Assembly (NCBI GenBank): GCA_937942965.1
Contig: CALDGN010000183.1
Location: forward strand, 1 to 15,451
Direction: 5' to 3'
From: an uncultured Acidimicrobiales bacterium
GTDB taxonomy: Bacteria; Actinomycetota; Acidimicrobiia; Acidimicrobiales; UBA10347
DNA length: 15,451 nucleotides
Shown: piece after piece, positions 1 through 6,516 of the stretch
How the letters are laid out: each line of letters opens with the position of its first letter
How positions within the stretch are numbered: the first letter of the stretch is position 1
Made by a program: the position numbers and the translations under genes
The notes under the pieces: model-generated
Seen by the model: the letters and a program-made list of their open reading frames with translations, nothing else
Told to the model about the DNA's origin: nothing
Database searches by the model: none

Positions 1-1665
1 ATCGAGTTCAGCTCGCACGCTGGCTTCAGCAGACTTCGCAGCATCGAGATCGGCACGGAGCGCTCCGGCCGCATCGAGGTCTGCCTGCAGAGCGATGCGA
101 GCAGCATTCGCTCCGTCGAGTTCGGACTGCAGCTCAGCCGAGGCGGCTCGGGCCGCATCGAGATCGCCTTGGAGCGAGGCTCGGGCCGTCACGGCCGTGT
201 CGAGCTCACCCTGCGCCGAGGCGTGGGCGGCCTTGGCAGCATCAAGCTCGTTCTGCAAGCCAACCTGAGCAGCCTTGGCGGCATCGAGTTCGCTCCGCAG
301 TCCGGCCTGAGCAGCCTTGGCGGAATCGAGGTCGGCGCGCAGCCCGGCAGCTGCATCGAGATCGCCCTGCAGTGACGCTTGGACCGTCTTGGCCGCAGCG
401 AGCTCGTCGGCGAGCGCCGAGCGAGCCTCGGTGGCAGCACTGAGATCCGTCTGCATTGCGTCGAGCGATGTCCGGGCAGCGGCCAGCTCGGCATCGAGCG
501 AAGCCCGAGCCTTGTTTGCAGCGTCGAGTTCGCCCTGGAGCGAGGCCTGGGTCGTCCCGGCTGCATTGAGGTCGCCCTGCAGCGCGGCTTGCGCTGCGAC
601 TGCGGCGGCGAGTTCACCCTGCAAATTCCGGCCGGTCGAGACGTCGGCTTCGAGGCCAGCGATGCGACTTACGCTTGCGTCAAGTTCGGCCTGCATGCCG
701 TCGCGTCCAGCGACCGCTGCGTCGAGGTCACCTTGTAGTGAAGCTGCTCGAGCCGTAGCCGCATCGAGTTCGCCTTGCAGACGAGCTTCGCCAGCGCGGG
801 CTGCTTCGAGATCAGCTTCGAGTCCAGCCTTGGCTGTGTTCGTAGCGTCGAGTTCGGTCTGCAGGCTGGCCTGAGCCGAGCGAGCCGCGTCGAGGTCCGA
901 GCTCAGTCCGACACTCTGATCGGCGCGAGCTGTCGCCGCAGCGAGGCTTGCCTGCAGAGCGGCGACCTGTCCGGCGTCGCTTTCGAGTCCAGCAATGCGG
1001 CTGACGTTCGACTCCAGGTCGCCCCGCAGACTTGCGTTGGCCGAGCGAGCTTCGTCGAGTTCGGCTTGCAGCGCGTTGCGAGCTGCGACGGCGGCATCGA
1101 GATCGCCCTGGAGCGAGCCTTGGTGGACGCCACAACCCTCGTGTTCTGCACGCAGTCCGTCGAGATCAGCTTGCAGATTTGCTTGCGCAGTGCGAGCGGC
1201 GTCGAGGTCTCCCTGCAGCGCCGTGCGAGCTGCGACTGCAGCATCGAGATCACCTTGTAGGCCAGCATGAGCGGAGCGGGCAGCGTCGAGGTCGCCCTGC
1301 AGTTGGCTCTGCACACCGAGCGCTGCGTCGAGGTCGCCTTGGATGTTGCCTCGAGATGCCAGCTGCACGTTGGCCGCATCGAGTTCGGCTTGCAGCGCTG
1401 ATCGTGCGTTGATCTCAGCGTCATAGCTGGACTGGAGGTTGGTCTGGGCAGCCCGAGAGTTGTCCAGGTCTCCCTGCAGCGACAGGGTCTGCGAGCGGAG
1501 GCCGTCGACCTCGCCCGACCATTTGGTCTCTGACTGGAGCAGCTTGTTGTACTCCGAGACCTTGATGCCACCGCGGCGCCAGCGCCACAGCAGCCAGCCG
1601 AGCAGCAGGCCGAACATGGCGGCCAAGAGGAGTGGGAGGAGGTATTCGGCAAGGAAATGAGGCAT
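1..1665 (-). CDS. Membrane-anchored coiled-coil repeat protein (partial, C-terminus beyond window)
   Basis: The frame is open from an ATG at 1665 to the left edge, giving 555 residues without a stop. AAAGGA lies about 8 nt upstream of the ATG. Residues 1-27 form a hydrophobic membrane segment, followed by a basic stop-transfer motif (WRWRRGG). From about residue 57 the protein is nearly all 14-residue units resembling LQGDLDAARSAQAS, that is, paired heptads of a long coiled coil rich in Ala, Leu, Asp and Gln. Two units depart from the pattern and share the motif SRIAGLE. The likely topology is one N-terminal helix with a long cytoplasmic or extracytoplasmic rod. The gene starts 99 bp after the BON-domain gene on the same strand, so the two may be co-transcribed. 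The family is not recognised. Similar actinobacterial rods can end in a small helix-hairpin-helix domain, which would lie outside this window. Confidence 0.85.
   Translation of the reverse strand, partial: MPHFLAEYLLPLLLAAMFGLLLGWLLWRWRRGGIKVSEYNKLLQSETKWSGEVDGLRSQTLSLQGDLDNSRAAQTNLQSSYDAEINARSALQAELDAANVQLASRGNIQGDLDAALGVQSQLQGDLDAARSAHAGLQGDLDAAVAARTALQGDLDAARTAQANLQADLDGLRAEHEGCGVHQGSLQGDLDAAVAARNALQAELDEARSANASLRGDLESNVSRIAGLESDAGQVAALQASLAAATARADQSVGLSSDLDAARSAQASLQTELDATNTAKAGLEADLEAARAGEARLQGELDAATARAASLQGDLDAAVAGRDGMQAELDASVSRIAGLEADVSTGRNLQGELAAAVAAQAALQGDLNAAGTTQASLQGELDAANKARASLDAELAAARTSLDAMQTDLSAATEARSALADELAAAKTVQASLQGDLDAAAGLRADLDSAKAAQAGLRSELDAAKAAQVGLQNELDAAKAAHASAQGELDTAVTARASLQGDLDAARAASAELQSELDGANAARIALQADLDAAGALRADLDAAKSAEASVRAELD
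169..1500 (-). repeat. Degenerate 42-bp tandem repeats encoding 14-residue double heptads
   Basis: Inside the coiled-coil gene the DNA repeats with a period of about 42 bp. On the plus strand the recurring core resembles GTCGAGGTCGCCCTGCAG, which encodes LQGDLD on the minus strand. Copies are diverged but in register, so this is a coding repeat maintained by the protein periodicity. The array probably continues to position 1 in weaker form. Confidence 0.75.
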
Positions 1666-1764
1666 TGGTGGTGTCCTTTCAGACCGCGGGAGCAGCGGGG
1701 TAGGCAGCGATTGGGTGGTGGGCAGGGTGCGTAGGTGAGGCTGAGTGCTGGATCATGTGGGCGC

Positions 1765-2913
1765 TCATCCGGTGAACTGAGGAACGCGGGCTTCGGCTGC
1801 GTCGAGCGTTCCGCTACCGGGCAGGCTCAGGCCTGCGGCAACGTCGGGGCTCGCAGCGAGCAGATCCCAGGTGAGGGCGCCGTCGCTGAGCTGGGCGGTG
1901 CCTTCGATCAGCTCATCACCGAACAGTCCGACGACCGAGGCGAGATCGCCGACCAGTCCGTCGTTGCCGTCGGCGGCTCGGGACTCATCGATCTCGAGCT
2001 CGTCGACCACGTTGCCGGCGCCGACCGAGGCGACCGCAGCGTCGACCAGTGTCTGGCGTTGTGCCTCGGAGGCAACGATGCCGATCAAGGTGATGGTGCG
2101 GCCGTCGTAGCCGCCGCTCGTGTTGAGGGCGACGGCGATGGGCACTGCGGTCGGATCAGGAACGGCGGTTGCGGTGGGTTCCGGAACCGGTGTCGCCGTG
2201 GGTTCCGGGACCGGCGTTGCGGTCGGATCAGGAACTGGCGTAGCGGTCGGATCGGGAACCGGTGTCGCCGTTGGATCCGGTGCGGGGACGACCAGCGGGG
2301 CTGCGGCGGCGAGGCCGGCGACGTTCACGTCATAGACGCCTGGGTCGTCGCTGCCATCGATGCCGGCTCGTTCGAGACACTCCATGTCGTCCGAGCCGCC
2401 GTCGATGACCTGCTTGACGCGGTCGACGGTGACGCCGGGAGGAAGCTCGCCTTCGACGGTGACGTCGCGGTAGCTCCAGTCCATGTCGAGCTCGTCGGCG
2501 TCGATGCCTTCGCAGGCCAAGTGGGCTCGGGCTCGGTCGTCGAGACCGTCTTCCATATGGTCCCAGGCCCAGCCGCCTCCGATGAGGGCAAGCAGGCCAA
2601 GAGGAATAAGGCCAAGCCACCGCAGCTTCCACGGGAACTTGCCTCGCCGGTTCGGGGGTAGGTAGCGCGTCCAGCCGGTGACCTTGCGGCCAACCATCGA
2701 TGTCGACGTGGTCGTCGCCGTTCGACGAGCTGACGTGCGCACGGTCTGTGTCGCTGACGCAGCCGCGGCGGACGCCGACGCGGCCGTACCTGTCGCGCTA
2801 CCTGCAAGCTTGCCTGACGCTTCTTTCGCGTTGCCCGCAGCAGCCGACGCCTTGCCGGCCGCTGATCGGGCTTTGGATCCGCGCTTTCGCGCGCGGTCAT
2901 TGTTCGATGCCAC
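1765..2913 (-). CDS. Membrane-anchored BON-domain protein with Pro-Thr linker
   Basis: This is a 382-residue protein with a GTG start and a strong AGAGGAGAG Shine-Dalgarno just upstream. Residues 1-90 are Ala/Ser/Lys/Arg-rich and probably cytoplasmic. Residues 98-117 form a single membrane helix (core LGLIPLGLLALIGGG). Residues 124-171 look like a first BON-like fold, with the motif YRDVTVEGELPPGV. Residues 212-259 are six 8-residue PDPTATPV-type units forming an extended linker. Residues 258-309 are a clear BON-like domain (GRTITLIGIVASEAQRQTLV, then VVDELEID). Residues 310-382 may be another degenerate copy. BON domains are thought to bind membranes or lipids. Mycobacterial ArfA/OmpATb combines an N-terminal helix with BON and OmpA domains, but no OmpA domain is visible here. 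The coiled-coil gene follows 99 bp downstream. Function in envelope integrity is inferred. Confidence 0.85.
   Translation of the reverse strand: MASNNDRARKRGSKARSAAGKASAAAGNAKEASGKLAGSATGTAASASAAAASATQTVRTSARRTATTTSTSMVGRKVTGWTRYLPPNRRGKFPWKLRWLGLIPLGLLALIGGGWAWDHMEDGLDDRARAHLACEGIDADELDMDWSYRDVTVEGELPPGVTVDRVKQVIDGGSDDMECLERAGIDGSDDPGVYDVNVAGLAAAAPLVVPAPDPTATPVPDPTATPVPDPTATPVPEPTATPVPEPTATAVPDPTAVPIAVALNTSGGYDGRTITLIGIVASEAQRQTLVDAAVASVGAGNVVDELEIDESRAADGNDGLVGDLASVVGLFGDELIEGTAQLSDGALTWDLLAASPDVAAGLSLPGSGTLDAAEARVPQFTG
2137..2280 (-). repeat. Six 24-bp tandem repeats encoding PDPTATPV
   Basis: Six consecutive 24-bp units encode PDPTATPV (twice with E for D, and the last two degenerate). 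They make the extracytoplasmic linker between the two BON-like regions. Neighbouring units differ at synonymous positions (GGATCA, GGTTCC, GGATCG), so they are not recent identical duplications. Confidence 0.85.
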
Positions 2914-2950
2914 AACTCTCCTCTGACTGCTTCGACGAATGACCGGACCT

Positions 2951-2971
2951 GAGCCCCCGCCTGGCGGGCTC
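2951..2971. terminator. GC-rich hairpin downstream of the glycosidase gene
   Basis: GAG, a CC bulge, CCCGC, loop CTG, GCGGG, CTC gives an 8-bp interrupted stem. It lies between the glycosidase stop (3080) and the BON-gene start (2913). No U-run follows on either strand, so it could be a U-less terminator or a 5'-leader structure of the BON gene. Confidence 0.35.
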
Positions 2972-2994
2972 GATGCAACGGTGCCGAAGGTGTT

Positions 2995-3029
2995 CCCCGG
3001 TAATGGGTGCGCTCATCCAGTCGCCGGGG
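2995..3029. terminator. Nested stem-loop between glycosidase and BON gene
   Basis: An outer perfect inverted repeat, CCCCGG (2995-3000) with CCGGGG (3024-3029), encloses an inner TGGGTG/CATCCA stem with loop CGCT. The inner stem contains one G-T pair on the plus strand and an A-C mismatch on the minus strand. It lies about 50 nt after the glycosidase stop on the minus strand. Together with the hairpin at 2951-2971 it would make a tandem terminator region. A leader structure for the BON gene is the alternative. Confidence 0.35.
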
Positions 3030-3072
3030 CGAGGTGCTTTGTCGCGAGATTTGTGCTGCGATAGACACAGCT

Positions 3073-3088
3073 GTGGTCGCTAGACCAC
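3073..3088. repeat. Perfect inverted repeat around the glycosidase stop codon
   Basis: GTGGTC and GACCAC form a 6-bp perfect inverted repeat with loop GCTA. The glycosidase TAG stop (complement of 3080-3082) lies in the loop. This may be chance, or part of the 3'-end structure together with the hairpins just downstream. Confidence 0.4.
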
Positions 3089-4264
3089 TAAGAGTGCAAC
3101 TGTGGCCCAGCTTTGCGGGATCGCACCGAGGCCTTCGCCGGTGTCTGGTTCCCAAAACTCGGCCCAACCCGAGGCCTGGGCGCCCGCGATCAGTGACGTC
3201 GCGATCGAGGCGGCGACATGGTCGTCTCCGAGCCGGGATGCGGCCGCCCAAAGCAGGTAGCTCATCTGTGGCCAGGCCGGTCCGCGCCAATACGTACGGG
3301 GGTCCCGGGTCGGCTCGCTGCGGTGGATACCTGCCGGTCCGTGCGCGGCACCAAAGGCGCTCGGGTCGACAAGGTCGGCTAGCCCCACCGAGGTGTGCGA
3401 TCGGTCGGGATCCACGAGCAGCGCGAAGTGCGCGTCGACCGTCCGCACCTGGCCAGTCGTCGAAGCAAGGTCGCCGTCGTCGACCCACGTGCGGAGTTCG
3501 GCGTCCCATCGGGCCGAGATTCGCGCCGCGAGATCATTCGCCTGGGCGCTGAGCCACTCGGACCCCGTGACCGACGCGAGCTCGAGTGCATTGAATGCGA
3601 TCAACGCGTTGAAGCCGACCGAGGCGATACGGAACTCGTCGTTTGCGATCGCACCGCCGTCGTCGTCGGTGATCACCGTCGAGACGAGATGCCACTTGTG
3701 TTCGCGCCAGCGCTCCCGAGTCCAGGGCGCGTCCATCGCAGCGTCCCAACGAGCGCTGTCGTCGCAACCGGATTCCCATGGGTGCACGAGCTCGATGAGC
3801 CCGGAGGCTGAGCGACGGCGGTGTTCGAACAGAAACCGCAGGCCTCTCTCGGCCGCAGCCAGCGTCGCGTCGCCGACCTCGACCCCGCCGCGCACAAGTT
3901 CAGCGATGGCATGTCCATACATCGGCGGCTGCGTGATCGTAGATGCACCCGACCGACCCCATACCTCGATGGCGGCATCAGGGTCGGGCAAGTAGTTCAT
4001 GTGCGGAACGAATCCGGCGGCTGTCTGAAACGTGAACAGCTTCTCGATCTCGGTCAACGCCCGGGCGTCGCCCAAACGAGCCCAGACCAACGCGTGGAAG
4101 CACGAGTCCCACAGCCATTGCCAGGGATAGGTCGCCTGGTTCGGCATCGTGAATCCCTCGGGGCGCCAATGCAACTCGAGAAGCTCGGCTGCTTCCGTGC
4201 GAAGGTCGACGGATACGCCCGGTTGCGGATCACCGGCGGGTGGGTCTGGCTGGTCTGGATTCAT
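3080..4264 (-). CDS. GH63-type (MGH/GgH-like) glycoside hydrolase
   Basis: This 394-residue protein has the motifs of the (alpha/alpha)6-barrel glycosidases related to mannosylglycerate and glucosylglycerate hydrolases. They are, in order, WQWLWDSCFH at 48-57, MYGHA at 115-119, HPWESGCDDSARWD at 161-174 with Asp168 the likely general acid, YWRGPAWPQMSYLL at 325-338, and AEFWEPDTGEG at 368-378 followed by QSWAT. The Glu in the EFWEP stretch is the likely base. In that family the enzymes hydrolyse small glycosides such as glucosylglycerate, mannosylglycerate or other alpha-glycosides; the substrate here cannot be read from sequence. No signal peptide is seen, so it is probably cytoplasmic. It is divergent from a GT4 glycosyltransferase with only 54 bp between starts, which suggests turnover of a sugar compound made by the neighbour. 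No convincing Shine-Dalgarno precedes the ATG. Confidence 0.85.
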   Translation of the reverse strand: MNPDQPDPPAGDPQPGVSVDLRTEAAELLELHWRPEGFTMPNQATYPWQWLWDSCFHALVWARLGDARALTEIEKLFTFQTAAGFVPHMNYLPDPDAAIEVWGRSGASTITQPPMYGHAIAELVRGGVEVGDATLAAAERGLRFLFEHRRRSASGLIELVHPWESGCDDSARWDAAMDAPWTRERWREHKWHLVSTVITDDDGGAIANDEFRIASVGFNALIAFNALELASVTGSEWLSAQANDLAARISARWDAELRTWVDDGDLASTTGQVRTVDAHFALLVDPDRSHTSVGLADLVDPSAFGAAHGPAGIHRSEPTRDPRTYWRGPAWPQMSYLLWAAASRLGDDHVAASIATSLIAGAQASGWAEFWEPDTGEGLGAIPQSWATVALLVV

Positions 4265-4318
4265 GGCGCTACCGTCCGGCGTGGTGACCGTTCTTGTTCA
4301 ACCTGATCTGACGGCAGC

Positions 4319-5347
4319 ATGAGGACCTGTGCGTTCGTCTCGTTTCGCCTCGGACTCTCCGATGGCGTCAGCATCGTCGCCGCTCGCTGGCACGAGGCAC
4401 TCACTGAGCTTGGCTTCGAGGTCCGCACCGTCGCCGGTGAAGGACCCGTCGATCATGTCATCCCCGGCTTAGCGATCGAGGCCACTGATCCGCCGACGCA
4501 CGCCGAACTCGACGCGGCGCTTGGCGACGTCGACCTGGTCGTGGTCGAGAACCTGTGCACCATCCCGATGAACCTGCCGGCAAGCCGCGCCGTCGGCTCG
4601 TACCTGCAGGGGCGCCCTGCGATCATGCATCACCACGATCCTCCGTGGCAGCGCGACCGGTACGGGCACATCACCGAACTACCGATGCGTGACCCGGCGT
4701 GGCGCCACGTCACGATCAACGAGCTCACTCGTCACCAGATGGAAGCCCGTGGTTTCGAAGCCACCACCATCTACAACCCGTTCCGCACCGACGAGGACTT
4801 CGGCGACCGGACCACCGCTCGGGCCGCACTCGGCGTCACCGACGACGATCTCCTCGTCGCCCACCCGGTTCGGGCCATTCCCCGGAAGAACATTCCGCTC
4901 GCGCTCCGCCTCGCCGAAGAACTCGGCGGCGTGTACTGGCTTCTCGGCGAAGCCGAAGAGGGTTATGGCACCCACCTCGACTGGCTGCTCTCAACCTCGC
5001 AGGTACCTGTGATCCGTCAGCCATCGGGGCGCATCCCTGATATCTACGCCGCCGCCGACGTTGTCGTGTTCCCCTCGCTCTGGGAGGGCTTCGGCAACCC
5101 GCCGATCGAAGCATCGATACACCGTCGCCCGGTCATCGTCGGCAACTACCCCGTCGCCGAAGAGCTGTGCTCGCTCGGCTTCACCTGGTTCCGGCCCGAC
5201 CAGGTCGCGGACGTCCGCCGTCTTGTCGACGAACCCGACGAGGCCATGCTCGACCGCAACCGCGAACTCGCCATCGAGAAATTCTCGGTCGAAGCATCGA
5301 TGATCCGCATCCAAGCCGTCATCGATGACGCAGGATGGTTCGCATGA
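4319..5347 (+). CDS. GT4-family glycosyltransferase
   Basis: This 342-residue protein is of the GT-B fold, retaining GT4 type. N-terminal domain: a short strand with SFRLGLSDGVS resembling the family's Gly-rich acceptor-side loop, HHHDPPWQR at 104-112, and IYNPF at 151-155 leading into the linker. C-terminal domain: HPVRAIPRKNI at 182-192 carries the Arg and Lys that usually hold the donor phosphates, and EGFGNPPIE at 256-264 is the hallmark E-x7-E. It probably moves a sugar from a nucleotide sugar to an unidentified acceptor at the cytoplasmic face. ATG 4319 is the only start in frame, because a TGA lies 15 nt upstream; no clear Shine-Dalgarno is seen. It is divergent from the GH63-type enzyme and overlaps the next gene by ATGA. 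Confidence 0.88.
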   Translation: MRTCAFVSFRLGLSDGVSIVAARWHEALTELGFEVRTVAGEGPVDHVIPGLAIEATDPPTHAELDAALGDVDLVVVENLCTIPMNLPASRAVGSYLQGRPAIMHHHDPPWQRDRYGHITELPMRDPAWRHVTINELTRHQMEARGFEATTIYNPFRTDEDFGDRTTARAALGVTDDDLLVAHPVRAIPRKNIPLALRLAEELGGVYWLLGEAEEGYGTHLDWLLSTSQVPVIRQPSGRIPDIYAAADVVVFPSLWEGFGNPPIEASIHRRPVIVGNYPVAEELCSLGFTWFRPDQVADVRRLVDEPDEAMLDRNRELAIEKFSVEASMIRIQAVIDDAGWFA

Positions 5348-5637
5348 CCCCACCCGCCGAGGACACGGCTCACGAGGACACGACCGACCCGATCCTCGAA
5401 CGCCGGGCCCAGTTCTCTCGCGCCGCCGATCTCGGTAAACGACTCGGCTACACCGCGTTTCTCGTCGCCATGATCGCGTTCTTCGTCGGGCTGTTCACCG
5501 GCTTCAACGACACGTGGGGTTGGATCGTCATCGCCAGCCTGCTCATCGGCTCACTGTTCCTACTGCCTGCGATCATCGTCGGCTACGCCGTCAAAGCCGC
5601 CGACCGACACGACCTCGGCCTCCCCGACGGCCATTGA
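5344..5637 (+). CDS. Small two-helix membrane protein
   Basis: This is a 97-residue protein. Residues 1-30 are acidic and polar (TAHEDTTDPILERR). Two hydrophobic helices at about 37-54 and 59-83 are joined by a short FNDTWG turn, and the tail is polar and His/Asp-containing. I chose ATG 5344 because it forms a 4-bp ATGA overlap with the glycosyltransferase stop and has AGGATGG about 6 nt upstream. An in-frame ATG at 5335 would add three residues. The overlap implies translational coupling to the GT4 gene, so it may be a membrane partner of that enzyme, but this is inference. No family is recognised. Confidence 0.8.
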   Translation: MTPPAEDTAHEDTTDPILERRAQFSRAADLGKRLGYTAFLVAMIAFFVGLFTGFNDTWGWIVIASLLIGSLFLLPAIIVGYAVKAADRHDLGLPDGH

Positions 5638-5674
5638 ATAGCCGGGCTCGCTGATGCTCGCCCTAGGCGTTGGC

Positions 5675-5712
5675 ACGCAGCACTGAGAAGCCGTCGATGG
5701 CGAGTGCTGTGT
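5675..5712. terminator. 10-bp hairpin between convergent small-membrane-protein and Nudix genes
   Basis: ACGCAGCACT (5675-5684) pairs with AGTGCTGTGT (5703-5712), ten pairs with one G-U, around an 18-nt loop. It lies 38 nt after the stop of the small membrane protein gene. It has no U-run, so it is a candidate U-less terminator for the GT4 operon or a bidirectional one. Confidence 0.4.
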
Positions 5713-5717
5713 AGTGA

Positions 5718-5752
5718 TCCGCAGAGCAGCCCGAGCGAAGCTGCGATTGCGA
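5718..5752 (-). repeat. Dispersed 3'-end element, copy 1 (after Nudix gene)
   Basis: This 35-bp stretch matches 12129-12170 at every base, except that the second copy has a 7-bp insertion (GCTTCGC on the minus strand). On the minus strand it begins 3 nt after the Nudix stop codon. GCAGC and GCTGC can pair around a 9-nt loop. It probably acts as a transcript 3'-end or terminator structure. Confidence 0.7.
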
Positions 5753-5755
5753 GCG

Positions 5756-6241
5756 CTACGCAGGCGCGATGTCGATGGGAGTCTCGGGGAGGTTGCCGGC
5801 GACGATGTCGGGCAGGAACTCACGCAGGCGAACCGGCAGCACCGGCTTGTCGCTCGCCAGCAGGTCATCGAGCGTCCACCACTCCGCACCGCTGAAGGCC
5901 TGGGCTTCGAGGAACTCGAGATGCTTTGGCCGCCACTCGCCACCATCGCACCAGGCGACGTGAATTTTCTCGTCGCTATCGAAATGAATCCCGCCGAACT
6001 CGAACTCGACATGCTGGACCCAGATCACGGGGCCAATCTCGGCATTCTCGATGCCGGTCTCTTCGTACAACTCCCGAGCGACCGCAACGGCGCTGTCCTC
6101 GCCCGGATCGATCCCACCACCGGGGATCTCAAGCCACGGCTCCTTCGACGCATCGGCAGGATCACGGCCATTGATCAAGAAGATCCGGTTCTCGCGGTCA
6201 AGCACGACGACCCGTGCGGCTGGGCGTTTCAGCGTCCACAT
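5756..6241 (-). CDS. Nudix hydrolase
   Basis: This is a 161-residue protein from ATG 6241. The full Nudix box G-x5-E-x7-R-E-U-x-E-E-x-G-U is present at residues 42-64, running from GGIDPGE to RELYEETGI, with every catalytic metal-binding Glu intact. Family members hydrolyse a nucleoside diphosphate linked to another group; the substrate is not readable here. The C-terminal WWTLDDLLASD segment is typical of MutT-like members. A longer frame to 6322 exists, but its first 27 codons do not look Nudix-like. ATG 6241 has a TAGGGT hexamer at 6250-6255, consistent with a leaderless start, and lacks a good Shine-Dalgarno. It is divergent from the winged-helix gene across the CTAG-rich spacer. Confidence 0.87.
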   Translation of the reverse strand: MWTLKRPAARVVVLDRENRIFLINGRDPADASKEPWLEIPGGGIDPGEDSAVAVARELYEETGIENAEIGPVIWVQHVEFEFGGIHFDSDEKIHVAWCDGGEWRPKHLEFLEAQAFSGAEWWTLDDLLASDKPVLPVRLREFLPDIVAGNLPETPIDIAPA

Positions 6242-6249
6242 GACCGCTG

Positions 6250-6255
6250 ACCCTA
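6250..6255 (-). promoter_or_regulatory. Candidate -10 element for Nudix gene (TAGGGT)
   Basis: TAGGGT fits the actinobacterial TAnnnT -10 pattern and ends 8 nt before ATG 6241. That would start the transcript at or very near the start codon. No -35 is evident. Confidence 0.35.
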
Positions 6256-6396
6256 GTTCCCCGCCATCGGAGCGCCCCCAGCCCGCGGCACGAGCCGCAG
6301 AAGTACGGGGATTTCGACGCAAGTAGCTCGCGTCGCTAGTCGGCCCAAACCAGCGGGTCTACTTGCAGGCAAGTTCACAAGCTAGTTTTTTCGCTA

Positions 6397-6423
6397 GCTA
6401 GTCGCGGCTAGTCGTGCTAGTCT
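6397..6423 (+). repeat. Helically phased GCTAGTCG direct repeats
   Basis: GCTAGTCG at 6397-6404, GCTAGTCG at 6407-6414 and GCTAGTCT at 6416-6423 lie on the same face of the helix. The 8-bp palindrome CTAGCTAG (6394-6401) overlaps the first. A further isolated copy sits at 6335-6342. Confidence 0.75.
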
Positions 6424-6498
6424 CCTCCAGATCAGCAGACCTAGCTCGCGCCATGCGCACACGCTAGGACTCGCAAGTAGCCCATGTCGCCCAGTTCG

Positions 6499-6516
6499 CA
6501 AGTTGCTCGCAACTTG
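6499..6516. promoter_or_regulatory. Perfect 18-bp palindrome abutting the winged-helix start
   Basis: CAAGTTGC-TC-GCAACTTG is a perfect 8-bp inverted repeat with a 2-bp centre. Its last base is the first base of the GTG at 6516. A dimeric regulator bound here would block initiation, so autoregulation by the adjacent winged-helix protein is plausible. Confidence 0.5.

Larger units (their letters stand above)
6318..6516. promoter_or_regulatory. Dense regulatory-type spacer with CTAG and GCAAGT repeats
   Basis: This lies in the gap between the divergent Nudix and winged-helix genes. It contains eight CTAG tetramers at 6336, 6382, 6394, 6398, 6408, 6417, 6441 and 6464, plus one outlier at 6253. 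GCTAGTCG occurs at 6335, 6397 and 6407, and GCTAGTCT at 6416, so three neighbours are spaced 10 and 9 bp apart, about one helical turn. CGCAAGTAGC occurs at 6318 and 6472. ACTTGC-AG-GCAAGT is a palindrome at 6361-6374, and a T6 tract lies at 6386-6391. No coding frame explains it. It is best read as a multi-site operator or promoter region. Confidence 0.6.

Noticed and set aside
379..1260. Long plus-strand open frames opposite the coiled-coil gene, with repeated VEFGLQ/IEIALQ units
   Set aside because: They are antisense shadows of the 42-bp coding repeat. The minus frame has a membrane helix, a Shine-Dalgarno and a sensible heptad pattern, whereas the plus frames are interrupted and lack starts with binding sites.
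169..1500. Possible CRISPR or non-coding satellite
   Set aside because: The repeats are degenerate, have no unique spacers, and keep a continuous reading frame with coiled-coil periodicity.
1..2913. Assignment as the mycobacterial arfABC operon
   Set aside because: The BON protein lacks a visible OmpA domain, and the neighbour is a long coiled-coil rod unlike ArfB or ArfC.
2325..3509. 394-codon minus-strand open frame across the glycosidase/BON junction
   Set aside because: It is Arg/Pro-rich, overlaps two well-supported genes in another frame and has no recognisable domain.
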